A stretch of DNA of 18,619 nucleotides from an uncultured Clostridia bacterium (GTDB lineage Bacteria; Bacillota; Clostridia; Christensenellales; Borkfalkiaceae). Positions 7,808 through 13,943 of this stretch are shown piece by piece (within the stretch, counting starts at the first letter, position 1; each line of letters begins with the position of its first letter). The position numbers and the translations under genes are program-made. The notes beneath the pieces were generated by a model. The model was given only the letters and a program-made list of their open reading frames with translations. It had not been told where the DNA came from and ran no database searches. Location of the stretch: assembly GCA_947088135.1 (NCBI GenBank), contig CAMUFJ010000033.1:1-18619 (forward strand). Direction: 5' to 3'.

Positions 7808-8713
7808 TTATCGTTTGTAACTTTTGTCGTAGAGATCCATCAACTTGCGCAGACGGTGGTTAAAACAGCTCTTGGAAACGCCGAGTTTTTCGGCGAGCTC
7901 CGAGAGCGAATCGGCGGGATTCTGCATACGGCATTCCGCCGTTTCCTGCAATGCAACGGGGAGCGCGAGCAAAAACCCGTCCTCCCTCATACGGCGAAGC
8001 GCGACGATTTGAGCTGCGCTCGCAATGGCGGATTTATCGGCATTGCCCGCATAGCAGTTGCTGACGCGGTTAAAATGATTGCTTTCCTCCCGCTCCGAGG
8101 AAACTTCTTCGAGCCGTCGAAGCGCCCCTTTTGCGTCCACCGTGGAAAGAAAATCGCTGATGATCTCTCGGCTCTTGCAATACACGACGTGCTTTTCACC
8201 GCGCACGACGAGCTTGGAAAGAAGATCGAGCGAAGTAAGCAGATCGGAAAAGTTCTCCGCAGATTGCGCGGTTGAAAAGACGAATTCGAGATGATATCCC
8301 GTTTTTGCATCCCCTTTGGGGAGCGTACAGCTACCTCCGCCGAGAAACGCGGCGCGCAAGTAAGAAACCGCCCTTTCTCTATCCTCGGCAAAATGGCTCA
8401 TAGCGGATTTCGGGAACGCGGCGGCAAGAAGCTTGGAGGCGTTCTCCCCCGCGCAGAAAAAGGTGAGCTTGTCCCGCTTACGCTTGGGATCGCACACCGC
8501 GTCGCCGAGCTCCATTCTCACGCCGAGCGCGTCGGTCAGGCGTAGAAAATATTCGGCGATCCGCTCGTTTTCGCTCACAAAAACAACTTCGCCGTGCGGA
8601 GCAACGCTGCACGCCGTATTTAAAAACGCGGCGATCTCGGCAACGACGTTTTCCCTTTTTCGCGGAAAGCTTTGCAGAAGATCCCGCTTGATTTCCGAAG
8701 TGAAGTTCGCCAT
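7808..8713 (-). CDS. whiA: WhiA-family DNA-binding protein (sporulation/cell-division regulator)
   Basis: WhiA combines a degenerate LAGLIDADG homing-endonuclease fold with a C-terminal helix-turn-helix. In Firmicutes it affects cell division and chromosome segregation; in actinobacteria it controls sporulation. The 301-residue protein shows the N-terminal FTSEIKRDLL motif, AVSYLRAAFLGGGSCTLPKG (115-134) of the LAGLIDADG-like part, HFNRVSNCYAGNADKSAIAS (213-232), and the HTH SLSELAEKLGVSKSCFNHRLRKL (269-291 region). The ATG (8713) lies 2 nt past the stop of the PHP gene and has no good ribosome binding site of its own, suggesting translational coupling. The neighbours rapZ and yvcK, common next to whiA in Bacillota, are missing. 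It is slightly shorter than the usual 310-320 residues but the family blocks are complete. Confidence 0.95.
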   Translation of the reverse strand: MANFTSEIKRDLLQSFPRKRENVVAEIAAFLNTACSVAPHGEVVFVSENERIAEYFLRLTDALGVRMELGDAVCDPKRKRDKLTFFCAGENASKLLAAAFPKSAMSHFAEDRERAVSYLRAAFLGGGSCTLPKGDAKTGYHLEFVFSTAQSAENFSDLLTSLDLLSKLVVRGEKHVVYCKSREIISDFLSTVDAKGALRRLEEVSSEREESNHFNRVSNCYAGNADKSAIASAAQIVALRRMREDGFLLALPVALQETAECRMQNPADSLSELAEKLGVSKSCFNHRLRKLMDLYDKSYKR

Positions 8714-8715
8714 GA

Positions 8716-9489
8716 TCAGCAGTGTAATTTCTTATATTCCGTAAAACGGAAATTCGGCATGCGGCCGTCGATATTATCGATTCTGTCAAGCGGAACGCCC
8801 ACCCGAGCGATTTGCTCCTCCGCAAGCTTCAAATCGCCGATCCGAGCGATCTCATGCGCATCGGAATTGATGACGAAGCGAACGCCCGTATCCACGACGG
8901 CGGCGAGTTCCTCGTCCGTCAAATGCTGCTTTTTGGAGCTGATTTCGAGATAAGTGCCGTAGTCGCGGCAGCATTTCGCAACCTCGACCGCATCGGCAAA
9001 GCACATGAAATTAAGGTGCGTGAGCACGTCAATCGGGTTCTTTTCGATTGCGTGGATATATGCCTTCGTCGTATAGTCGATCAGTTTTTTGGAGGGTTTT
9101 CTATGCGCTTTTGTGCGCATCCAACTTCCCAAACCGAGCTTTTTATCAGCGCATTTTTCGAACTTGACGACGACGTGAATTCCCGCAAGATATACGTCGA
9201 AATTCTCGTAGTCCGATTCATTCAAATCGCAAAGCCCCGAGATTCCGCGGATATTGCTTTCGATTCCGACAAGAGTGCGGACACCCGTACGCTCTTCCGC
9301 CTCCTTAATGTCGCGAATGAACGCAGGCATTTGCTTTCTGTGAATCCCGAAAAAGACATGCGAAAAACCGTGCTCCGTAATTGCAATTTCCCGAAGCCCG
9401 ATTTCCTTTGCCCGTTCTACGTTTTCGAGAACGGTGTTGTTTCCGTCGGAATAGACGGTGTGAGTGTGATAATCAGAAGTAAGTCTCAT
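8716..9489 (-). CDS. PHP-domain phosphoesterase (YcdX / histidinol-phosphatase-like)
   Basis: This 257-residue protein is a stand-alone PHP metal hydrolase, a fold that binds two or three metal ions and typically removes phosphate groups. The metal-ligand pattern is complete: DYHTHTVYSDG (6-16), TEHG (38-41), GIE (75-77), GIH (102-104), THLN (157-160) and INSDAH (207-212). It has no polymerase domain and is unrelated in function to the PHP domain of the neighbouring dnaE. The real substrate is unknown; histidinol phosphate is a family guess, and no his genes are nearby. Its start has GAGAGG 5 nt upstream and follows murB by 30 nt; its stop almost touches whiA. A PHP gene between murB and whiA is typical of clostridial genomes. 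Confidence 0.88.
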   Translation of the reverse strand: MRLTSDYHTHTVYSDGNNTVLENVERAKEIGLREIAITEHGFSHVFFGIHRKQMPAFIRDIKEAEERTGVRTLVGIESNIRGISGLCDLNESDYENFDVYLAGIHVVVKFEKCADKKLGLGSWMRTKAHRKPSKKLIDYTTKAYIHAIEKNPIDVLTHLNFMCFADAVEVAKCCRDYGTYLEISSKKQHLTDEELAAVVDTGVRFVINSDAHEIARIGDLKLAEEQIARVGVPLDRIDNIDGRMPNFRFTEYKKLHC

Positions 9490-9519
9490 AGCAGCCTCTC
9501 GGGGCGCTATGCGTCCCGA

Positions 9520-10413
9520 TTATAAAACCTCGTATCCGATGCGGCGGATCTCCTCCCGAAGCAGGATCCCCGTCTTTTTATAAACCGTATTTTTTATTTC
9601 TTCCACGAGAAGCGCAATATCCTGCGCGCAGTTCCCGCAGTTGATGATAAAGTTTGCGTGCTTCTCCGAAACGAAAGCGTTTCCGATCCGCTTCCCCTTC
9701 AATCCGCAGTCTTCGATGAGTTTACCCGCAGAAATTCCCGTGGGATTGACGAAAGTACACCCCATGCTTTTTCCCTTGGGTAAGTGAGCCCTTTTATTGC
9801 GGTAGTAACATAAATTTTGTGCAATTTGCTCGGGAAAAGACTCCCTTGCGCGCAAATAAACGCCTAAAACGGCAATTCCTTCTAAAAAAACGCTTTGTTT
9901 TTCGCGAAATTCGCATTCTGCGGCGGAAAATCGTCTTACTGCGTGCCCGTCGAATGCGACGACCTTCTCCACAAGATCGGAAAAATGCCCTGCGGAAATA
10001 CCTGCGTTCATGGCGACGCCGCCCCCGACGGTCATGGGAATGCCCGTAAAATGCTCGAAAGCGCTCAAATGCTGACCCGCCGCATATCGGAGAAGTTCTC
10101 CGCCCGTAACGCCAGCTTCCGCAAAAACCGTATTTCCCTCTCGCGCGAGCAAGCGCATTCCGCAAAACCTAACGACAACGCCGTGATAAACCCCGTCGTA
10201 AGGCAGCACGTTAGCGCCCGCGCCGAGATAACAATGCGGAATCCCTCTTTCGTGCAAAAAGGGCAAAAGCGCGGCGCACTCCTCGATGCTATTGAGGGAT
10301 ACCGCGGCTTCCGCCTCGCCGCCGCACCCGATCGTCGTATGCGCGGCGAAAGAAAAATTCTGCTCTACGGAAAGATTCGGAAATCTTTCCTGCACGGTCG
10401 TGAAAACACCCAC
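9520..10413 (-). CDS. murB: UDP-N-acetylenolpyruvoylglucosamine reductase (divergent active site)
   Basis: MurB reduces UDP-GlcNAc-enolpyruvate to UDP-MurNAc with NADPH and FAD, an early cytoplasmic step of peptidoglycan synthesis. The 297-residue protein has the FAD-binding HTTIGCGGEAEA (25-36), LGAGANVL (63-70), FTGIPMTVGGGVAMNAG (122-138), the substrate domain KSMGCTFVNPTGISAGKLIE (215-234), and LREEIRRIG (285-293) with the general acid Glu288. Two positions are unusual: the catalytic Ser is Cys219 (GCTF in place of GSTF or GSFF), and the YRxS motif is replaced by EKQS (171-174), with Lys where the catalytic Arg is expected. The start is a GTG at 10413-10411, chosen because AAAGGAG stands 7-8 nt upstream. 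It follows the solute-binding-like gene by 40 nt. Confidence 0.93.
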   Translation of the reverse strand: MGVFTTVQERFPNLSVEQNFSFAAHTTIGCGGEAEAAVSLNSIEECAALLPFLHERGIPHCYLGAGANVLPYDGVYHGVVVRFCGMRLLAREGNTVFAEAGVTGGELLRYAAGQHLSAFEHFTGIPMTVGGGVAMNAGISAGHFSDLVEKVVAFDGHAVRRFSAAECEFREKQSVFLEGIAVLGVYLRARESFPEQIAQNLCYYRNKRAHLPKGKSMGCTFVNPTGISAGKLIEDCGLKGKRIGNAFVSEKHANFIINCGNCAQDIALLVEEIKNTVYKKTGILLREEIRRIGYEVL

Positions 10414-10453
10414 TCTAACGCTCCTTTTATTTTACCACATTTTCCACAGGATT

Positions 10454-11368
10454 TCAAATGAATTTCAGAAATTTGTCGAGATTTTTTACGTTTTCTTCCT
10501 TTCTCGCCAAATTTCCGAGCTCTCGGAGCGCTTCGTCGGAAGAAAACACGCTCACCGTGCGTCCGCCCTCCGCGCCGTCTATGGGATACATTCCGATTTC
10601 AGAGAGAGAATCCTGCGTTTTATCGGATAACAGCACGTTCAAAAAGTGCTCGCAATCCTCCCGTTTTTCGGCGGACAAAACGGAAATATACTGATATAAG
10701 TCGCAATAGTCGGATAGGCGTTTGCTGTAAACGGAAGCGCCCCGAGCGGCGAAACGGCATTCATCCCGTTGCGTTCCCAACAAATAACGGTATTTACCGC
10801 TCAAAAATCCCGTATATGCTGCAGTGGATTCCACTTCCTCTCCGACAATTCCCGCATACGCCGCCGCAAGCGCGCCGAGGTTGCGACCGCCCGCGGAAAT
10901 CGCCGTTGCGCCCGCTTCCGTGAAGTCGTCTTTCATGCTGAACAAATAATAGCTTCCGCGACACCAAGGATAAGCAAGGCAGCCCGCGTCCGTCGTTCCG
11001 CCCGCAAAGTCGTAGGAAAGCGGCAGACAACTTTCCGCGTAAACGGAGAGCCCCACGCCGTAGGAAAGCAGGTCGGGACGCTGTCCCGCTTCATATGCCG
11101 CTTTTGCGCCTTCCGGCGTATAGGAAGCAATCAGATAGTACACACCCGGGCGTTCTTTTTCCGCTTCCTGCGCCGCGCGGCGCAGAAAAGAAGTTCGCGA
11201 GCCCTTTCCGCCCTCGAACGTATCCACATTCCAAAGAAGAACGACACGTTTTTCGGGCTTTTCCGTTTCCTTCTTTTTGGGAAAGAATACGAGCGTGAGC
11301 ATAATGACGATAATGAGCAAAAACGGCACGGACTGAAACAGTGCGTGCAAAAATTTTTCACGGGACAT
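10454..11368 (-). CDS. Membrane-anchored solute-binding-like protein, function unknown
   Basis: This 304-residue protein has one strongly hydrophobic segment (about 11-29, QSVPFLLIIVIMLTLVFFP) followed by a lysine-rich stretch. That suggests an N-terminal anchor with the rest outside the cell; there is no lipobox. The body resembles family 1 ABC substrate-binding proteins: LLWNVDTFEGGKGSRTSFLR (44-63), an alternating hydrophobic core, and FLNVLLSDKTQDSLSEIGMY (243-262), the segment usual near the end of such proteins. No ABC permease or ATPase is adjacent. It is the first gene of the murB-whiA-dnaE run, so a cell-envelope or sensing role is possible but unproven. The ribosome binding site is a modest AGGA 8-9 nt before the ATG. 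A strong terminator lies only about 36 nt upstream. Confidence 0.75.
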   Translation of the reverse strand: MSREKFLHALFQSVPFLLIIVIMLTLVFFPKKKETEKPEKRVVLLWNVDTFEGGKGSRTSFLRRAAQEAEKERPGVYYLIASYTPEGAKAAYEAGQRPDLLSYGVGLSVYAESCLPLSYDFAGGTTDAGCLAYPWCRGSYYLFSMKDDFTEAGATAISAGGRNLGALAAAYAGIVGEEVESTAAYTGFLSGKYRYLLGTQRDECRFAARGASVYSKRLSDYCDLYQYISVLSAEKREDCEHFLNVLLSDKTQDSLSEIGMYPIDGAEGGRTVSVFSSDEALRELGNLARKEENVKNLDKFLKFI

Positions 11369-11403
11369 AGTTCTATCCTATGAATGTCCCGCACCGCATA
11401 TGA

Positions 11404-11435
11404 CAAAAAAATTAAGGAGGGACTTTCGTCCCTCC
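11404..11435 (-). terminator. Strong intrinsic terminator upstream of the solute-binding-like gene
   Basis: On the minus strand GGAGGGAC (11435-11428), a GAAA tetraloop and GTCCCTCC (11423-11416) form a perfect 8-bp stem followed by TTAAT and six more T. It lies between the Cys-rich peptide gene and the gene starting at 11368. Only 36 nt separate it from that start, with no room for a separate promoter, so it either ends a small RNA or acts as a conditional attenuator for the downstream operon. Confidence 0.85.
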
Positions 11436-11521
11436 CGCGCTTTTACCGCAGAAGTTTCCGCGGCAAAAGCTCTATTTAAAAGCGCGCTAACAGGAGTTTG
11501 CGTAACTAAATTCCTTTTATA
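11436..11521 (-). ncRNA. Candidate structured leader or small RNA with alternative stems
   Basis: Two stems compete for the same strand. The near hairpin pairs 11460-11470 with 11439-11449 (11 bp; one pair is G.U only on the minus strand and a mismatch on the plus strand). The far stem pairs 11477-11486 with 11436-11445 (10 perfect bp). Both use 11439-11445, so only one can form at a time, and the region runs directly into the terminator at 11435-11404. A TATAAA hexamer at 11521-11516 could start the RNA, but no good -35 is seen. No T-box, known riboswitch core or tRNA was recognised. The structures are visible; RNA function is inferred. Confidence 0.4.
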
Positions 11522-11523
11522 CG

Positions 11524-11549
11524 AAAAAAAGAGGGAAAAATCCCCCTTT
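11524..11549 (-). terminator. Intrinsic terminator of the Cys-rich peptide gene
   Basis: On the minus strand AAAGGGGGA (11549-11541), loop TTTT and TCCCTCTTT (11536-11528) form a 9-bp stem, including one G.U pair that exists only on this strand. It continues into four further T. It starts about 24 nt past the stop codon at 11573. Confidence 0.75.
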
Positions 11550-11572
11550 CTTCCGTTTGTTTGCACCGAAAA

Positions 11573-11728
11573 TCAGTATTTCTTTTGATAGCTGTCGCAG
11601 CAGGTGCAGTGCTCGCAATCACAGGTATTGCCAACGTGAATGGTATCGAGCGTGCAGCTCATACCGTCGCAGTTGTACTTGCAATCCGTAACTCCGCAAT
11701 TTACGCCGCGGTTGATCGTTTTCTCCAT
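11573..11728 (-). CDS. Cys-rich DUF1540-type small protein
   Basis: This 51-residue peptide has nine cysteines (11, 16, 20, 25, 36, 38, 41, 43, 44). The pattern VNCGVTDCKYNCDGMSC, then LDTIHVG, then CDCEHCTCCDSY fits DUF1540, a small Cys-rich family common in clostridia and bacilli and presumed to bind a metal ion; its role is unknown. The start at 11728 is supported by AAGGAGGT, a full-length Shine-Dalgarno 6 nt upstream, among the best in the window, which suggests high expression. It is a single-gene unit: its own terminator follows, and rplI diverges from it. No convincing -10/-35 pair was found; a TTGTCA at 11791-11786 overlaps the opposite -35 of rplI. Confidence 0.85.
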   Translation of the reverse strand: MEKTINRGVNCGVTDCKYNCDGMSCTLDTIHVGNTCDCEHCTCCDSYQKKY

Positions 11729-11784
11729 TACCGACCTCCTTATGAGTAGTTTGCCCGCTTTTTACAAAATAATTCGTCATAGGG

Positions 11785-11813
11785 TTGACAAAACCTTCCT
11801 CTTCCTGTAAAAT
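11785..11813 (+). promoter_or_regulatory. Promoter of rplI
   Basis: TTGACA (11785-11790), a 17-bp spacer and TAAAAT (11808-11813) form a near-consensus sigma-A promoter. The predicted start of transcription is about 11819-11820, leaving a leader of only about 13 nt, which begins at the edge of the AAGGAG ribosome binding site (11821-11826). Confidence 0.75.
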
Positions 11814-11832
11814 AAAGAAAAAGGAGCAATTT

Positions 11833-12276
11833 ATGAAAGTCATCTTGAAAAAAGACGTGCAAGGAAGCGGAAAAAAAGGCGATATTATCGAAGTTTCGGA
11901 CGGATATGCGAAGAATTTCCTATTAAAACGCGGTTTGGCGGAAGTTGCCACCTCGCAGGGAATTAACGCAGTGGAGCAAAAGAAAACTGCGGATGCGTTT
12001 CATAAGGCGGAAACGGAAAAGGCGCTCAAAGAACAGGCGAAAAAGTTAGACGGCGCGGAGGTTAACCTCTCCGTTCGCGCAGGCGAAAACGGCAAGGTAT
12101 TCGGGTCGGTGACGACGGCACAAATCGCTTCCGCCCTTTCCGAACTCGGCTACGAAATCGATAAAAAGCGCATTACGGTAAAGGACAATATCAAGACGGT
12201 CGGCGCGTTTGATGCGGAAGTACGTTTCATGGAAGGCGTAAAAGCCAAAATCAAAGTGAACGTCAGCGCGCAATAA
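11833..12276 (+). CDS. rplI: 50S ribosomal protein bL9
   Basis: bL9 is a structural protein of the large ribosomal subunit that binds 23S rRNA near the L1 stalk and helps hold the reading frame. The 147-residue length is standard. The N-terminal globular domain carries the family signature GKKGDIIEVSDGYAKNFLL (13-31), followed by the long charged connecting helix (about 40-75) and the C-terminal rRNA-binding domain. The ATG at 11833 is chosen because AAGGAG is 6 nt upstream and a TTGACA promoter element occupies 11785-11790; a longer reading from TTG at 11785 would translate the promoter. It is the only plus-strand gene here and stands alone, without the rpsF-ssb-rpsR or dnaB partners often found next to it. 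A bidirectional terminator follows. Confidence 0.97.
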   Translation: MKVILKKDVQGSGKKGDIIEVSDGYAKNFLLKRGLAEVATSQGINAVEQKKTADAFHKAETEKALKEQAKKLDGAEVNLSVRAGENGKVFGSVTTAQIASALSELGYEIDKKRITVKDNIKTVGAFDAEVRFMEGVKAKIKVNVSAQ

Positions 12277-12298
12277 AGCATACCGTAAAAAGCAAATT

Positions 12299-12324
12299 AA
12301 AAAGCACCCTTTCGGGTGCTTTTT
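12299..12324 (+). terminator. Bidirectional terminator shared by rplI and the hydrogenase gene
   Basis: AAAAAGCACCC (12299-12309) pairs perfectly with GGGTGCTTTTT (12314-12324) around the loop TTTC. Read on plus it ends in T5 for rplI; read on minus it ends in T5 just after the hydrogenase stop at 12330-12328. It separates the two convergent genes, whose ends are only 51 nt apart. Confidence 0.9.
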
Positions 12325-12327
12325 CGT

Positions 12328-13836
12328 TTAGGGCAAATGAATCTCGTACAACTCTTTTTCGGGAAGCTTCGTGGTGGAATCGGCAACGAATTTTTTCAAC
12401 TCCGCCGTGCCCTTTTCCACGGGAATATTTACTCCCGCGCCCGCAACGCAACCGCCGGGACACGCCATTCCCTCGATAAGACAGCCGTTCTTTTTACCGA
12501 TTTTGGCAAGAAGGAGCATTTTCCGACAGTTCTCCAACCCCTCCGCGTGCTCGATTTTTACTTCGGTATCGGGGTAGTACGCGCGAATGCAATCCTCTAC
12601 CGCTTGGGCAACTCCGCCAGCAGCCCCGTACCCTCTTCCCGCGCCCGTGGCGTCGTGAATGGGTTCCTCTTTCTTGTAGTTGGCGAAATCGATTCCGCGC
12701 TCCTCAAATATTGCCGCAAGTTCCTCGAACGTGATTACAAAATCGACGTCGCTTCGCACCGACTTGCGCATTGCTTCGAGTTTTTTCGCCGCGCAAGGCC
12801 CGATAAATACGACCCGCGCATTGGGACGCTTTTGCTTGACGGTACGCGCCGTTGCGACCATAGGCGTGAGCGCGCTCGAAATTTTATCGATAGTTTCGGG
12901 AAATTGAGTTTTGGCAAGCATACTCCACGAAGGACAGCACGAGGTCAGCAAGAACGGAAGTTTACCCGTGGCGACCTCCGTAACATAGTGGTGCGCCTCC
13001 GTAGACGCGCCGACGTCTGCGCCGTGCGCCACCTCGTATACTTCTTTAAAGCCGATGTCTTTGAGCGCCGCTTTGATTTTCCAAAGAGTAACGCCTTGAC
13101 CGAACTGCCCGATAATGGACGGCGCGACCTCCGCAACAACCTCGTCCCCCTTCTTAATTGCCTGAATCAGCTGGAATATCTGCGATTTGTCGGCAATGGC
13201 TCCGAAAGGACAATGAACCATGCACTGTCCGCACGCTACGCATTTTTTGGTGTCGATATGCGCGCGCCCGAGCTCGTCGCTCGTGATCGCCTTAACTCCG
13301 CAAGCCTGCGCGCAGGGACGAACGCGGTGCGCGATCGCATCGTACGGACAAGCCGCCTTGCATTTTCCGCATTTGATACATTTGTTCCTGTCGATCACGG
13401 CACGCCCGCCGTTTGCGCCAACCGTCACTGCGCCCGTAGGACAGGCGTTCACGCAATAGCGCGAAACGCACGCACGACACTGATCGCTTACCTGATAGGC
13501 GTTTTCCGTACAGCGGTCGCACGCAGAAGGTATTACCTGCATGAGCGGAGGTTCGTAATATACGTCCGAAATATTACTTGCGGAAAGTCCGTCGGTAATC
13601 GTAGACGGCCGATCCTGCGGGTTGAGCGACATCCCCATTGCAAGGCGCACGCGCTCGGAAGCGATCGCCCGTTCGCGAAAAATGCTTTCGCGGTACTGAG
13701 GCGTTTCCGTAGGCGTGATTTTGTAGGGAATCGCTTCGATATCCGCATAGATGTTTTCCGATTCGAACGCAACGTGCGCCACCTCTACGAATACCTTTCT
13801 TCTCAATTTGATAACGTTAGTTTCAAGTCCTCTCAT
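12328..13836 (-). CDS. Monomeric [FeFe] hydrogenase, group B-like
   Basis: This 502-residue iron-sulfur enzyme carries the H-cluster that interconverts protons and H2. The N-terminal half is a Cys-rich electron relay: CDRCTENAY (106-114), CRACVSRYCVNACP (120-133), CIKCGKCKAACP (153-164) and CVACGQCMVHCP (199-210), enough for several 4Fe-4S clusters. The H-cluster motifs are L1 TSCCPSW (298-304), L2 FIGPCAAKKLE (344-354) and L3 EGMACPGGCVAGAG (455-468); the four ligand Cys and the proton-transfer Cys are present. IGPC in L2 instead of the group A MPC, and GAG instead of GGG in L3, point to group B. The role of group B enzymes (H2 evolution with ferredoxin versus sensing) is not settled. AAGGAAA lies 6-7 nt before the ATG. 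The gene follows adhE; maturases HydE, HydF and HydG are not in the window. Confidence 0.94.
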   Translation of the reverse strand: MRGLETNVIKLRRKVFVEVAHVAFESENIYADIEAIPYKITPTETPQYRESIFRERAIASERVRLAMGMSLNPQDRPSTITDGLSASNISDVYYEPPLMQVIPSACDRCTENAYQVSDQCRACVSRYCVNACPTGAVTVGANGGRAVIDRNKCIKCGKCKAACPYDAIAHRVRPCAQACGVKAITSDELGRAHIDTKKCVACGQCMVHCPFGAIADKSQIFQLIQAIKKGDEVVAEVAPSIIGQFGQGVTLWKIKAALKDIGFKEVYEVAHGADVGASTEAHHYVTEVATGKLPFLLTSCCPSWSMLAKTQFPETIDKISSALTPMVATARTVKQKRPNARVVFIGPCAAKKLEAMRKSVRSDVDFVITFEELAAIFEERGIDFANYKKEEPIHDATGAGRGYGAAGGVAQAVEDCIRAYYPDTEVKIEHAEGLENCRKMLLLAKIGKKNGCLIEGMACPGGCVAGAGVNIPVEKGTAELKKFVADSTTKLPEKELYEIHLP

Positions 13837-13861
13837 TCTTGCTTTCCTTATTTATTATTCT

Positions 13862-13876
13862 GCAAAACGCTTTTGC
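13862..13876 (-). repeat. Short inverted repeat upstream of the hydrogenase gene
   Basis: GCAAAA (13862-13867) and TTTTGC (13871-13876) flank CGC, forming a 6-bp stem in the adhE-hydrogenase spacer. It has no T-run on the minus strand. It could be a protein-binding site or an RNA stem; no clear promoter hexamers accompany it. Confidence 0.35.
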
Positions 13877-13885
13877 GCACGCTTT

Positions 13886-13919
13886 AAAAGAACCCGCCCC
13901 CGCCTATCGGCGAAGGCGG
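13886..13919 (-). terminator. GC-rich terminator after adhE
   Basis: On the minus strand CCGCCTTCGCC (13919-13909), loop GATA and GGCGGGGGCGG (13904-13894) form an 11-pair stem including two G.U pairs. It is followed by GTTCTTTTAAAG, a broken T-run. The stem is strong but the tail is imperfect, so partial read-through into the hydrogenase gene is plausible. Confidence 0.65.
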
Positions 13920-13943
13920 ACAGTATTCACAAATTGCAGCCGT

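Noticed and set aside
11404..11521. T-box leader or other known riboswitch
   Set aside because: There is no T-box sequence (AGGGTGGNACCGCG-like), no specifier loop and no riboswitch core that I recognise, so it is listed only as an unknown structured RNA.
11573..11728. Six-cysteine SCIFF precursor peptide
   Set aside because: It has nine Cys spaced as in DUF1540, and no radical-SAM maturase is adjacent.
11785..11832. N-terminal extension of bL9 starting at a TTG
   Set aside because: The TTG is the first half of the -35 hexamer, and the extra 16 residues are absent from the bL9 family. The ATG at 11833 has a good ribosome binding site.
12316..13887. Long plus-strand open frame (523 codons) opposite the hydrogenase gene
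   Set aside because: It is the mirror of a clear [FeFe] hydrogenase gene; its translation is rich in Arg, His and Phe with no domain. Codon bias of the real gene keeps the opposite frame free of stops.
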